From assembly GCA_017654935.2 (NCBI GenBank), contig CM065698.1, positions 42,730,284 to 42,794,283 on the forward strand: 64,000 bases of DNA, given 5' to 3'. The translations under genes were made by a program, and so were the position numbers. Positions 23,109-34,607 of the stretch are shown here, piece by piece. The stretch's first letter is position 1; each line of letters opens with the position of its first letter. Origin of the DNA: Phymorhynchus buccinoides (lineage: Eukaryota; Mollusca; Gastropoda; Neogastropoda; Raphitomidae). Below the pieces are notes generated by a model. It saw nothing but the letters and a program-made list of their open reading frames with translations. It was not told the origin of the DNA and made no database searches.

Positions 23109-24172
23109 GGTGTACTGTTATACGAGCACAGATGGATAATGCCGCCGTTATGCGCCTAATAATAAGACCCAGCATGTCTATCTTCGGTTGGAGAAAAGTT
23201 GTAAGATTTTGTTTTTTGGGGGGAAAAGGCAAGAGAATGAACCATTAAGCCAGAAAGACAGTAGATTGACAGTAAGCAAAGGGAAAAGGCAGAGTCACAG
23301 AGTGACAGATTAGAGGAAGACACTAGTACAGAACTTCCATAAGGTGGGGAACTATTTGTACAAAAAGGCCACCACCCCTCTCCCTGATATACCCACTGGG
23401 GGGATGCGTGCTAATCAACGTCTTCTGTGTGCAGGCGTTCTTCCAGCACCTGATGCCTGTCCTTGGTGCCGAGTCCACGCTGCGAGAGTGGAGATGTTCC
23501 CTGATCCTGTCACGGGACCTCTCCTAGCGTCCGTTTAAAATGAAAAAGGTACCAGTTATGTTGTCAAACCTGCCGTCCCCCCGCGGGGATACCGGGTGGG
23601 TGTCTTTTGTATAAATAGTCCCCCCACCTTCTGGAAGTTCTGTGCTTGTAACTTCCTCTAATGTCACTTTCTTTGACTCTGCCTTTTCCCTTTGCTTACT
23701 GTCATCTACTATATTTCTGCCTTACCGGTCCATTCTCCTGCCTTTTTTCTTCTCCAGAAACGCTTTCAAAAACATTTCCTCCAGCCGGAAGTCGGACTTG
23801 CTGGGCCTAACTATTTCTTAGTTAGGCGCATAACGGCAGCATGACGCATCTGCGCTCATAATTGACAGGAAACTGTCTGAGCGATCGAAGGAGAAGGAGA
23901 AGAAGAAGAAGAATCCTGCCGTGGGGATACCGGTGGTGGGTGGTGGGGGTGGGGGTAGTCTTTTGTGCATAGTTTCCCCACCTGCGCTTGTAACTTCCTC
24001 TAATCTGTCACTGTCTTTGACTCTGCCTTTTCCCTTTGCTTTGCCGTCATCTACTATCTTTCTGCCTTGCCGGTCCATTGTGTCTTGCCTATTTTTCTAT
24101 ATCTTCTGTAGGCGCATAGCGGCAGCATGGCGCATCTGCGCTCACGTGACGGGAAACTGAGGGATCGAAGTA
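23109..24172. repeat. Inverted and direct copies of repeat family Z
   Basis: Arm A (about 23109-23345) contains TTATGCGCCTAAT, ACCCAGCATGTCT, GGCA..GAGAATG, AGTAAGCAAAGGGAAAAGGC and ATTAGAGGAAG. Arm B (about 23567-23893) is its inverted copy, and arm B' (about 23934-24172) repeats arm B directly. Each arm ends in a GC-rich GCGCATA(A/G)CGGCAGCATG segment. The structure fits nested or duplicated MITEs. Another copy lies at 44095-44285. Confidence 0.75.
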
Positions 24173-24377
24173 GTTTACAATGTGGGTGTGCTCTCCTAAG
24201 TTAGCCCGAAGCATGTGTGCTAGTGTTATTTACTTTAATGCGTTTCTTTTATTTGAATGACTTAATAATGTTATACGTTTATTACTCTCTGTGTGATGTT
24301 TTATGTATATAATACAGTGCATGATTATAGGGTTTATCAAGCCTGCGATTGTGCTCCTTAATTTCCCCTGGAGTGCT

Positions 24378-24611
24378 TAAAGACCCACCAGATCACATGT
24401 CAAAATCACGGGTTTCACGTGTTTTTGCTCTTATAGCTGGTAGGAAATCTTGTTTTGACCAGGTTTGACTTCCATGCAAATGCCCCCAAATTGAAAACGA
24501 AACATCATTTTAAAGAGCAGCCTCAATTTCAAGTTGGGGGCATTTGTATGTGGGTCACAGCTACCCAGACAAAAACCAAGGGACTTAATCGTGATGGGTC
24601 GGTGTATCTTA
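24378..24611 (+). mobile_element. AAAGACCCAC MITE family, copy 2 (most complete)
   Basis: The element is 234 bp, starting TAAAGACCCACCA and ending GTGTATCTTA, so the short ends are roughly inverted (TAAAGACCCAC and TAAGATACAC). Inside is a palindrome, AAATGCCCCCAA against TTGGGGGCATTT, around a TTTTAAAGAGCAGCC core. Confidence 0.75.
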
Positions 24612-24873
24612 TTTGAATTAGCTATCAGCTGATGTCTTCGTTAACCCTGTTGGAGAAAATAGCTTCAATAACATAAATGGTTCCATTGAACTTTCCGTCC
24701 ATTGTTGCTTTGCACAGAGATAAGGGATGTGCATGGACGGTTTGTTTTTTAAATGTATAGACATTAACATTTGTGTCTGGTAATTCAGAAAAAAAGATGA
24801 CTTAATGACGGAAAGAATGCCTTGTCCTCTCCCTGTCTGAGTTAGGGAATGTTTGTCTCAAAACATTTAGGGG

Positions 24874-24916
<43 letters not shown>

Positions 24917-24989
24917 CGTGTGCGTGTGCGCACATACACGTGCATGTGGCGTTTATACGTGCAAACTACGAATGTGTGTGCGTGCGCGC

Positions 24990-25058
<69 letters not shown>

Positions 25059-25104
25059 CGTGTGTGCGTGCGTGTGCGTGCGTGTGCGTGCGTGTGTGTG
25101 TAAG
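24874..25104 (+). repeat. (GT)n/(CG)n microsatellite, Z-DNA prone
   Basis: Alternating GT runs flank a pure CG run at about 24981-25004. Alternating purine-pyrimidine sequence of this length favours Z-DNA. Confidence 0.9.
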
Positions 25105-25289
25105 TAAGCGTGTGTAAGTGTTCTTGCAGGTCTAGTAGTTCAACATTAACAATAGCTGTTATGGTAGTGTGCCTAGTTTGTTGCAGTAGGCATAGTATAG
25201 TGTTTTATAGCAGCAGTAGTGTTCAATCGTGCTTGATTCTCCTTTTATATTGGTTTCAGCCACCACATCTATTCTGTCAACACTTGTTA

Positions 25290-26050
25290 TTCTCCAACTT
25301 GGGCTTTCAACGACTTCAACGGATTGGGGCTTTCAACAAGTTCGACCTTCAAGATCATCAACCTTCATTAAACTCGACCTTCGAAATCTTCACCTTGAAG
25401 ACCTTCAACAGTTCTAGCTCAACGGTTAACTTCAACATTTTCATCCAGTTCGACCTTTTATATTATCATCGACCTTCAAAACGTTCGTCCTTGCAGAGGT
25501 GATATTCAAGTAATCTTCTACATTCAGTTCGACCTACGACTTTCAAAACGTTCGACCTTTGATGTGTTCGACCTTCAAAACGTTCAAGCTTTCATGTGTT
25601 TGACCTTCAAAACATTCGACCTTTGATGTGTTCGACCTTGAAAACGTTCGACCTTTGATGTGTTCGACCTTCAAAACGTTCGACCTTCAAAACGTTCGAC
25701 CTTTGATGTGTTCAACCTTCAAAACATTCGACCTTTGATGTGTTCGACCTTCACAACGTTCGTGTTCGACCTTCAAAACGTTCGATCTTTGATGTGTTTG
25801 ACCTTCAAAACGTTCGATCTTTGATGTGTTTGACCTTCAACACACGTTCGACCTTTGATGTGTTTGACCTTCAAAACGTTCGACCTTTGATGTGTTTGAC
25901 CTTCACAACGTTCCATCTTCAGAGGTGGGATCTTCGTCGTGGACAATTCGTTTCAACAAGTTTAACATTCAGCAAGTTCGACGTACAAATTTGACCTTCG
26001 AAATCTTCAAACCTCCATCTTCTTCATCGTCTTCATTTTCATCATCTCCG
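25290..26050 (+). repeat. 32-bp minisatellite built on TTCGACCTT
   Basis: The core (about 25540-25920) has around a dozen units combining GTTCGACCTTTGATGT and GTTCGACCTTCAAAAC, a 32-bp period. Looser relatives extend to both sides. On the minus strand each half contains AAGGTCGAA or AAGGTCAAA, which resembles a nuclear-receptor half-site. Confidence 0.85.
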
Positions 26051-26506
26051 ACTTTCGCGATCTTCAAACGTCTGACTGGCATACGAAGTGTGTGTGTGTG
26101 TGTGACAATAGACGCCATTATTTTCCGATGCGTTTTTGTTCAGTGTTACCCACATCTCTTTGACGATGGGTTAACATCAAGTGGCGTGATCATGAGTGTC
26201 GTCTTAAACCGTTAACACCGGTAGTAATAACATGCAAATTAGAACAAACAGCCAATCGTTGGACAGTTTCTTCTAATTATTTTAGTTTTACGTGTTAATA
26301 CCCGTGTTAACTATTTCAATACGCACTCCTGATTGCGGTGTCTGTTAACAGGCATCCTAAACACCCGTAGTAATCTTTCACGGAGCAAGTGATTAAAATA
26401 CATTGCTTAAATTAAATCAACAGTGACTGTGACAGATGCTTTCAGTCGACGATGATAGTAATTATAATGCACGTTGTATTGTTTTAAGGGTCAAAGTACG
26501 CGTGGT

Positions 26507-26600
26507 TATTTCCCACTCTTTTACCATGGCAACACAATGTTATACTAGGAATTGTGAGTAGCGTATAACCGGTGTTGCCATGGGGAATGAGTGAAAAATA
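26507..26600. repeat. Small fold-back element (about 94 bp)
   Basis: The left end TATTTCCCACTCTTTTACCA and the right end (GGGGAATGAGTGAAAAATA) are inverted matches, with inner arms CATGGCAACAC and GTGTTGCCATG. A related end, TGTGTTGCCATGGGGAAAGA, recurs at about 30757-30776. Confidence 0.65.
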
Positions 26601-26729
26601 TCAACTTGGCATTGTGACCATTATGCATCTGTGTTCCATTCTTTAAAGATCCCATGACCCGAAGAAGTTTCTTTCTAAAAATGCATAGAGATCGCTACTG
26701 AGAGAAATCGTTCTGCAGAAACCGCACCA

Positions 26730-26965
26730 CGCAGTTTCCTTTGGTTACCCACAAAATCGAGCGTCAAAGGTGGTCATTTTTAGCTGGATTTTTTTTTGGG
26801 GGGCCAGGTGCGACTCCCATGCAAATGGCCCCCAAATTCGAAACGACACAGCACTTTTTGAAGAGCAGCCTCAATTTGAATTTGTGGGGATTTGTATGTG
26901 GGTCACGACTGGCCAGAAAAAAACATAAATCAAGAGACTTAATTTTGCTGGGTTAGTGTGTCTTA
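26730..26965 (+). mobile_element. AAAGACCCAC MITE family, copy 3
   Basis: It shares GACTCCCATGCAAATG, CCCCCAAATTCGAAAC, GAAGAGCAGCCTCAATTTGA, GTATGTGGGTCACGA, GACTTAAT and a terminal GTTAGTGTGTCTTA with copy 2. The 5' end is degenerate. Confidence 0.65.
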
Positions 26966-27129
26966 ACACAAATGTTTGAGCAAAGAGCGCAGTTTAAGCT
27001 ACTCCCCTCCTGTCCCTCCTCTCCCTCCTCCACTTTCCTCTCCCGCCTCCCCCCTCCTCCCACCTCACCTCTCCATGGTTTACGACTTTCAATCTTAAAG
27101 TGTCTTTTCTGTCAGTTTCACGAAGTTAA

Positions 27130-27205
27130 CCCTAACACGTTACTACTAACCCTAACTGATACTAACTCTAACCTCATACTAAACCCTAACCCTTTTCCCC
27201 CGACT
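27130..27205 (+). repeat. Degenerate CCCTAA-like stretch
   Basis: Several ACCCTAAC and ACTCTAACC words occur. They are too short and imperfect to be telomere. Confidence 0.5.
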
Positions 27206-27290
27206 AAGGTGAAATGTTTCCTTCTATGGCGTAGCAAAAATGCGTCTTTGCTACGAAATGGGTTTTTTGTGCGTGGCAGGTTCAAAACGC

Positions 27291-27510
27291 CTAAAGGTCT
27301 GATCACGTTATTCAATTTTAGCTCAAATGCTCCGAAGTCGGAATGCGGCTGCCCACGTGGCGGGGTAATCGGTCACGCAGCCTCAAAAAAGCCTAAAAGG
27401 TTAAAAAAAAAAGCAAAAGCCTAAAGGTCTGATAACGCTATTCAATTTTACCCCAAATCCTTCGAAGTCGGAATGTGGCTGCTCGCGTGGCGGGGGTAAT
27501 CGGTCCACAC
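27291..27510 (+). repeat. Tandem duplication, about 130-bp period
   Basis: CCTAAAGGTCTGATCACG..TTCAATTTTA..GAAGTCGGAATG..GTGGCGGGG occurs at 27291-27379 and again at 27420-27510. Confidence 0.8.
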
Positions 27511-27729
27511 ATGTGATGTCCTCATCATTCCTAGCTTTGGTGCATTTGTACAAATAGAGTGTTCGAGTGTTTCGGCTGTTGGGGATGATCCCTGGAGTCT
27601 TTAAGCCAGGGTACGACAACAACGACAATTCAGCCACTAGGGAGAACTTGGTATTGTGTCTTTAGTAAACCGTTATTGAAGATTTCAGTGAAAGATTAGT
27701 GGAGTGCACTTCACAGCCAGCTGGGGACT

Positions 27730-28062
27730 GTATTCACATTGAGATAGTATGAGACTTAGCATCGTGATGTCTTAGGCCGTGTACACACATAAGCGGATAT
27801 TCCATGCGGAAACCCGTGCGCAATCCATAAATAAGTGAAACAAAGAAGGGAAAAGATTTGCGCACGTGTCCGAATTTCCCCTATATGCGTAAACTTTTAT
27901 CCTTCTTTCTTCCACTTATTTAGGGTTTTCCGTACGGAACTTACGCGTCTAATGTGAACCCGGCCTGATAAGTCCTTCTAAAGTGGTAGTGTGTACAAGG
28001 ACTTTAGGAGGACTTCTAAGACATCATGATATAAGTCTCGTACTACCTCAACGTGAATACAT
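27730..28062. repeat. Fold-back element with nested MITE
   Basis: The outer arms are TATTCACATTGAGATAGTAT (from 27731) and its diverged complement ending ACGTGAATAC (28060). The nested element 27774-27966 has inverted ends AGGCCGTGTACACA and TGTGAACCCGGCCT, with further matches inside such as AAATAAGTG against CACTTATTT. Outer-arm sequence is also present at 22410-22467, just before the U2-like fragment. Confidence 0.65.
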
Positions 28063-28301
28063 TATGTTTATGCTTATGCTTCTTGTATGCTTGCATATAT
28101 GTTGTACTGATGCATATTATCATTTGGGTATTTGGTACTTTATAGTCACAGAGGCGTCTCTGTGAAATTCGGGTTGCTCCCACCTGGAGAGCCCAATGGG
28201 TTTTTTGGGCATGCGAGTTTTGTGTGACTGATGAGGAAGGAAAGGAGGGTGGGTAAATCTTTGACTTAATGAAAATTTTTGACGTTTGTCACTGTGTTTA
28301 A

Positions 28302-28539
28302 CCCTTTCGCCGCCAGCCATTTTTCAGCCCCAAAAATACAATTAAACTTAACTGGGTAGAGAGAAAAAAATCTGCAATAGTGGGAATTCCTCGTGACATT
28401 AATAACATTAGGCCTATCCTTACCTCCCAAAATTAGAGAATTGGTCTTTGGATAACAGAGCTTGATTTGAGGCCTTTTAGTGACATGGGTGTTCAAACCA
28501 CTGTGGTGCTAAAATGCGACCCATTGTGCGGTGAAAGGG
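28302..28539 (+). mobile_element. TTAA-flanked MITE, copy 2
   Basis: TTAA at 28298-28301 precedes CCCTTTCGCCGCCA. The right end GCGGTGAAAGGG closes at 28539, followed by TTTT where TTAA is expected. The interior matches copies at 249-486 and 52102-52338. Confidence 0.8.
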
Positions 28540-28979
28540 TTTTCGTATGCTGAGTGCATGGGCATGTATGTTTATATGTTTGGGTGTGTGTATGTAAGTA
28601 CTCGTGCATATTCTCATGTATGTCTATATACTTTAAACGGATTTGTGTATATGTATGGACTGTATGCATGTATGTTTGTATGCATGCATGTATTTGCTCA
28701 TTGATTTTGTGTGCTTTTTGCTTTTGTTACTATGACATCGTAACGGGTCGCGGGCCTATATACAATTAAACTAGTGTCAATTGTCAACGTGAATACGGGG
28801 CCTGTGGTTTCCTCGACTAGACTTTTGAACATTTTTTTTATTTTTGAAGTGGGGTTGTTCTTTAGAATAATGCTGATGAAAAAGAAAATCAAAGCCTGAA
28901 AATGTGATCATTCGTCTCTGGTAAAAGCAATTTTTTTTTCTATTTAGAGAAGGTAATCTATTGAAGAAAAAAAATCCTA

Positions 28980-29507
28980 CAGTGGAACCTCAGTTAACGA
29001 CCACCCTACAGACTGGCCAAAATGTCCATAATGCGAGGTGGTCGCTATTGGCCATTGCACCTAGGGTTATTAACGCCCTTGACGGCAAGAGTTAAACCCT
29101 TGTTGATCAGTATCCAAAAGGGCATTCACTCTTGCAAAATGCAGCCATTCAGTGGCCTCAAATAGGGTTATTGGTGAGAGTCATGGCCTTGGTTTGGTCA
29201 GTACTCGAGCATCTTCCCCCACCCACCAAGGGCATTAATTCTTGCAAAAGGTGGTCGTTGCAGTGGCCAATACTGGACTCTTATAGTAATGAATGAGAAG
29301 GGAAGAGATTGGCATTAACTCTTGCAAAAGAGATAACCATAGCTGTTGACGGGACTATAATCGACTAACTCTTGCAAAAGGTGGTCGTTGCAGTGGCCAA
29401 TACTGGACTCTTATTGCAATGAATCAGAAGGGAAGAGACCGAGTAAAACTGTCCAGATTACTGAGGTGTCCGCGATACGGAGGTGCCCGTTAAGCGGGGT
29501 TACACTG
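28980..29507 (+). mobile_element. Tc1/mariner-type MITE (TA duplication)
   Basis: TA flanks both ends (28978-28979 and 29508-29509). The left terminus CAGTGGAACCTCAGTTAACG is an inverted match to the right terminus, CGTTAAGCGGGGTTACACTG. Termini of the form CAGTGGAACCTC with TA duplication are typical of pogo/Tigger-like and other Tc1/mariner elements. Inside, CTTGCAAAAGGTGGTCGTTG recurs with a 130-bp period (29241 and 29371). No transposase was seen. Confidence 0.75.
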
Positions 29508-29701
29508 TATTCCCCCCTCCACTCCTCCCCCTCCCCCACCCCGTCGCTAAAGTGTGTATTTGCAGAAACAAAAAAAGTCATGTACAGTATTTTGGAGTAT
29601 GTCAATGTTTACATGGAATGCCTGTATAGATTATAATGCGAAAATGTTTCGTTGTGTCCTGCACCCCCCCCCCCCTCCCCACCCCCAGCTGTGTTGAAAT
29701 G

Positions 29702-29822
29702 TAAAGACCCACCACGTCACGTGTCACACTCACGGTTTTCCCGTGTTTTTCCTCTTATAGCTGGTCAGAAAGCTTAAGAAATGTTCCTAGCATAAGAGGG
29801 AATGTGACGTGGGGGGTCTTTA
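29702..29822 (+). mobile_element. Short AAAGACCCAC-type element
   Basis: The element is 121 bp with 19-bp inverted ends TAAAGACCCACCACGTCAC and GTGACGTGGGGGGTCTTTA, one mismatch. It looks like an internally deleted relative of the copies at 24378 and 61697. Confidence 0.7.
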
Positions 29823-30271
29823 ACTATTGTCCATAATATTGCCAACACTTTTTTTTTTTTTAATGATTTAGGAAACTGTTTAATTGATGTATGCGTAATA
29901 CCACTACAAATAAAGTCAGATATTTTACAGAAGTCCCCCCCCCCCTTTCCTACTATCCTTTGCCCCCCAAAAGAAGAAAAATCAGAGTTAACAATTTTTT
30001 CTCACACACTTAACTGATTAATCTTCCATCAGCCTTAGAAATTAAAGTCTACTCGTTACATTTAATGTGATTTTGTTTATCCGATTCCCCCCCCCCCCCC
30101 CTAAGACTGAACCCTCACAAGATAAGTTATAGGTTTTTATTACGTAACCTTTATGGCGAAAACACACGCTGCTAATTTTTCGCTTTCCCCATGGCACAAA
30201 ATAATGATACTCTCACGGGTGAAACTGTTTAATTGATGTATAAGTTACTGAGAGAGGGGGGAGGCGAAGGA

Positions 30272-30303
<32 letters not shown>

Positions 30304-30462
30304 CAGAGACCGGCATTTAGAGAACTAAAGAGACGGAATGTATGCTGGGGTGATGTTACTGAGAGAGGGGGCAATATTATGGACAATAGTTAAAGACCCC
30401 CCACGTCACATTCCCTCTTATGCTAGGAACATTTCTTAAGCTTTCTGACCAGCTATAAGAGG
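29751..30462. repeat. Perfect 93-bp inverted repeat pair
   Basis: Bases 29751-29843 and 30370-30462 are exact reverse complements, separated by 526 bp. The right arm repeats half of the short element plus 21 bp of its flank, so it arose by inverted duplication rather than simple transposition. The spacer holds C tracts, a GA run (30269-30304) and two copies of AAACTGTTTAATTGATGTA. Confidence 0.85.
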
Positions 30463-31074
30463 AAAACTTTTCCTGGTGTAGGATTTCCTGTTTTTCAATT
30501 TTACCAGAAAAGGAATTTCCTTTTTTTTTTTTTTTGTCAAACAAGATCTTTGTGTGTCTACTGTATTTTTCAAACACTTTAAGATAAGCATTTGGATAAA
30601 TTGGAAAAAGCAAACTATAATACCTTCATAATTTCAATTTTTTCTTCAGCTGCAGGGGTACATTACCACTGGACCCCGGCCTTTCAGGTTTTTTTTTTTC
30701 ATTTTGTGTAGTTGCACCCATGTACTCTAGTAATATTGTGACTTGCAGTATCACTGTGTTGCCATGGGGAAAGAGCAAACAATAGGAGCAGCGTGTATTA
30801 TGAACGTTGGTTTTCTACTTTTCTTCCATCTGTGTGCATTGCTAAATTTAGAATCGGGTTGCCCCTGTGTGGCTATTTTTAGCCTCTTTTATTTTAGAGA
30901 TTGATCTATTCTGGCCTCGTTTTCGTGTTTTGTTGTTGTTGTTGTTGTCCTTTACTGCTCTCGTTCTATTTTCTTCGTATATTTTCTAAGCATGTTTTTT
31001 TTCTTGTCATGACTAAGAGGGATTTTTGTTTTGTTTTTAGACAAGTAGGTCTACATCACCCCAGCATTCTTTCC

Positions 31075-31723
31075 ATCTCTTTCGTTCTCTAAGTGCCGGT
31101 CTCTGTCTCTCTGTCTCTGTCTCAAATCTCTCTCCTTCTCCCCTCCCCTTCCCATCTCTCTCTGTATCTGTCCCCCTCTCTTCTCGCTCCTCTGGCCTCT
31201 CTCTCGCTCTCTCTCTCTCTCTCGCTACAATCTCGCTCCTGCTCCCCTTGCCCCTCGATCTCTGGCTCTGTCCCCCCTGCTCTCTCCCTCCTCTCTCTCT
31301 CATCCATCTCTCGCGCTCGCTCTCTCGTCCGACCGCGAGCTCGCCCTCTTCTCTCCGCCCTTTTCCACTCTCTCTGGTATTCGCCCCCCGCTCTCTCTCT
31401 CTCTCTCCCCCCATTTGTCCCTCTATCTGTATCTATCCCCCCTCTCTCTCTCTCATCTCTCCCTCTCTCTCCCTCTCTCCTCTCCCCCTTTTTCCCACTC
31501 TCTGTGGTTTCGCTCCCCAATCTTCTCCTCCTCTCTCTTCCCCGCTTTTAAGCCCTCTCTCTGTATCTGTCCCCCCTCTCTCTCTCCTCTCACCCTCGCT
31601 CTCTCTTCTCTCCCCCACATCTCTACGCTCTCTCCTCTCTCTCTCGCGCGCTTCTCCCTCTATCATACGTGGTGACAGCCCTGCATGCCTTAGTTAGTTG
31701 AACGGGGCTATACGTTTAATCTT

Positions 31724-31761
<38 letters not shown>

Positions 31762-32447
31762 CTATCTCTATCTCTATCCTCTATCTCTTACTCATCCCTC
31801 TCTCGCTCCTCTCTCTCTCTCTCTCATCTCTCTCTCGTCTCTCTCTCTCTCTCTCAGGTGAGTGCGTGTATGTGTGGCCGTGCGTGACGTACGTGATCCC
31901 TAGTGTCTAATTTGGGTGTATTTTTCATTCTTGTTTTTTATTTGCCTATCCTCGCTTACACCCCCCCCCAGGGGAGAAGGGGGCGGGGGAACGCCGCAGC
32001 GCACACCGTGAAAAAGCCGATGGGATACCCCCACCCCCCATACTACTATCCTATGCTTTACGCAGTCGCTCCCCACCCCCTCTCCTTCCCCGATCATCAC
32101 CTGATCGAAAAAAAAAACCCCTCTTTGTTATTTTCATTTGAAATTTTTTCATACCTTTTTTAAAGTTGATATTTTTAACCCAAATTTCAAGCAATAATGT
32201 CATACTCAGTGTTTTTAAGACGGTCGTCCGTGCGGGTTTTCGCCTATCTCCCCCACCACCCGTCTGTGCCTGCCTCTTTGAAGGCTTTTTTGTTGGCTAC
32301 AACTGATACACCGTCCGTGGTTTTGACCGTTTCCAACTGCACACGAGTTTCAAGTGTGTGTCCAGTCAAGTCCAAAATCATCTTTATTGAGGGTTAAAGA
32401 AGATAAAGCTAAAAGCTTTGTTTCCATCTTCCTCCTTTTTTCATCCT

Positions 32448-32499
<52 letters not shown>

Positions 32500-33378
32500 T
32501 GTGTGTTGTGTGGTGTGTCTTAAATCCTTATTTCTCTCTCTCATCTCTCTCTCTCATCTCTCTCTCTCTTCTCGTCTCCCCCTTCCCCCCTCTCTCTGTA
32601 TCTGTCCCCCATCTCTCTCCTCCATCTCTCTCTCTCTATCTCTCCCTCTTCCATTTTACCCTCTCTCTGTATCTGCCCCCCTCTCTCCCTCACTCTCTCT
32701 CTCTCGCCTCTCTCCGCTCTCTCTCTCTCTCTCTTCATCCTCTGCTCTCTCATCTCTCTCTCTCTCTCTCTCGTCTGCTCTCTCTCTCTCTCTCAGGTGA
32801 AGTGAGTAATGTGTGCACGTGCGTGCGGCGTGATCACCTAGTTCCTCATCCTCGCTTATCCCCCACCCCCCTATCTACTATCCCCATACTTACGCGTCCG
32901 CTCCCCACCCCCCTCTCCTCCCCTACTTCCGTCACCTGATCGGGAAAAAATCTTTTATTTTTCATTTGATTTACAGATCAGTTTTGAGAAAGTTGATATT
33001 GCTACACCCAATTTTCAGAAAATATTTCAACTCGTGTTTAGACGGCCGTGGGGGGGTTTCGCCCTATTCCTCCCCCCCCCCACCCCCTGTGTACACGGCA
33101 ACAAATTTGTGGGTAAGTCAACGTTGGCAGGATATGTTTTTTGGGGATCCATGGGGCAATGTTTCTGCAAACTGTGCACACGCCATCTTTCAGGATTTGT
33201 TTGGCATACAACAATGATACACCGTCGTTTTTTGACTGTGTTTTTTCCAAACTGCACACGAGTTTCAGTGTGTCAGTCAGTCAAGTCAAGTCCAAATCCA
33301 TCTTATTAGGGTTAAAGAATAAGACTGACAAGCTTTTTTATCATCATGCCCTACTTTTTTCATCCTGTGTGTGCGTGT

Positions 33379-33415
<37 letters not shown>

Positions 33416-33960
33416 GTGTGTGTGTGTGTTTTAAAATTCACTATTCTCTCTTCTCCTCTCTCTCCTCTCTCTCTTTCTCTCTCTCTCCCTTCCTATCCGC
33501 TCTCTCTGTATCTGTCCCCCTCTCTCTCCCTCCACCTCTCTCTCTCTCCTCTCTCTCGCCCTACTCCCCCTTTTCCCCCCTCTCTGTATCTGCCCCCTCC
33601 TCTATCTCTCCTCCCACATTTTCCCTTCTCTCTCTCTCCTCCCCATTTTCCCCTCTCTCTGTATCTGCCCCCCCCTCTCTCCCTCCATCTCTCTCTCATC
33701 TATCTACGTGTACAGCCCTGGCTATAGCCTTAGTTGTTGACGGGGCTATAATTTTAATCTTAACCCCCCCCCCTCTCTCTTCGCTCTCTCTCTCTCTCGC
33801 TCTCTCTCTCTCGCTCTCTCCTCTCTCTCTCTCTCTCCTCTCCTCTCTCTTTCCCTCTGTGCTCTCTCTCTCATCGCTCTCTCTGTCTCTCCTCTCTCTC
33901 TCTCTCTCGCTCTCTGTCTCTGTCTCTGTCTCTTTCTATGTCTCTCTCTCTCTCTCTCTC

Positions 33961-34007
<47 letters not shown>

Positions 34008-34090
34008 TCTTCCAAGATCAGGTGAGTGAGTGTATGTGTGCTCGTGCGTGCGTCCGTGATCACCTAGTTTCCTAATCCTCGACTGTAGTC
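31075..34090 (+). repeat. Tandem array of about 0.9-1.2-kb units with CT and GT runs
   Basis: Each unit has a GT run, a long CT run with GTATCTGTCCCCC words, CAGGTGAGTG (31856, a CAGGTGAAGTG variant at 32796, and 34020), a CCCCACCCCC-rich part, CACCTGATCG (32098, 32935) and GTCCA..ATC..TT..AGGGTTAAAGAA (32371, 33291). At least three units are visible, the last cut by the assembly gap. CT-rich open frames inside are artefacts of the repeat. Confidence 0.8.
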
Positions 34091-34107
34091 AATTCCCCTA
34101 AAAAGAA

Positions 34108-34607
34108 NNNNNNNNNNNNNNNNNNNNNNNNNNNNNNNNNNNNNNNNNNNNNNNNNNNNNNNNNNNNNNNNNNNNNNNNNNNNNNNNNNNNNNNNNNNNN
34201 NNNNNNNNNNNNNNNNNNNNNNNNNNNNNNNNNNNNNNNNNNNNNNNNNNNNNNNNNNNNNNNNNNNNNNNNNNNNNNNNNNNNNNNNNNNNNNNNNNNN
34301 NNNNNNNNNNNNNNNNNNNNNNNNNNNNNNNNNNNNNNNNNNNNNNNNNNNNNNNNNNNNNNNNNNNNNNNNNNNNNNNNNNNNNNNNNNNNNNNNNNNN
34401 NNNNNNNNNNNNNNNNNNNNNNNNNNNNNNNNNNNNNNNNNNNNNNNNNNNNNNNNNNNNNNNNNNNNNNNNNNNNNNNNNNNNNNNNNNNNNNNNNNNN
34501 NNNNNNNNNNNNNNNNNNNNNNNNNNNNNNNNNNNNNNNNNNNNNNNNNNNNNNNNNNNNNNNNNNNNNNNNNNNNNNNNNNNNNNNNNNNNNNNNNNNN
34601 NNNNNNN
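34108..34607. other. Assembly gap, 500 N
   Basis: It is exactly 500 N. It lies at the end of the 1-kb unit array, which may have collapsed. Confidence 0.99.

Noticed and set aside
23344..23538. Small frame between the arms of repeat family Z
   Set aside because: It is short, starts within repeat sequence and has no recognisable domain beyond a chance CPWC.
25540..25920. tRNA B-box-like GTTCGACC words suggesting tRNA genes or SINEs
   Set aside because: They recur every 16 bp in a minisatellite with no A box, acceptor stem or cloverleaf.
27130..27205. Telomere or subtelomere signal
   Set aside because: Only scattered CCCTAA-like words occur here; the cleaner 12-bp blocks elsewhere belong to a MITE.
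31093..31697. Ser/Leu-rich or Arg/Glu-rich open frames in the CT runs (also 33346-34029 and 59301-59861)
   Set aside because: These are dinucleotide repeats read in frame; there is no start context, domain or conservation.
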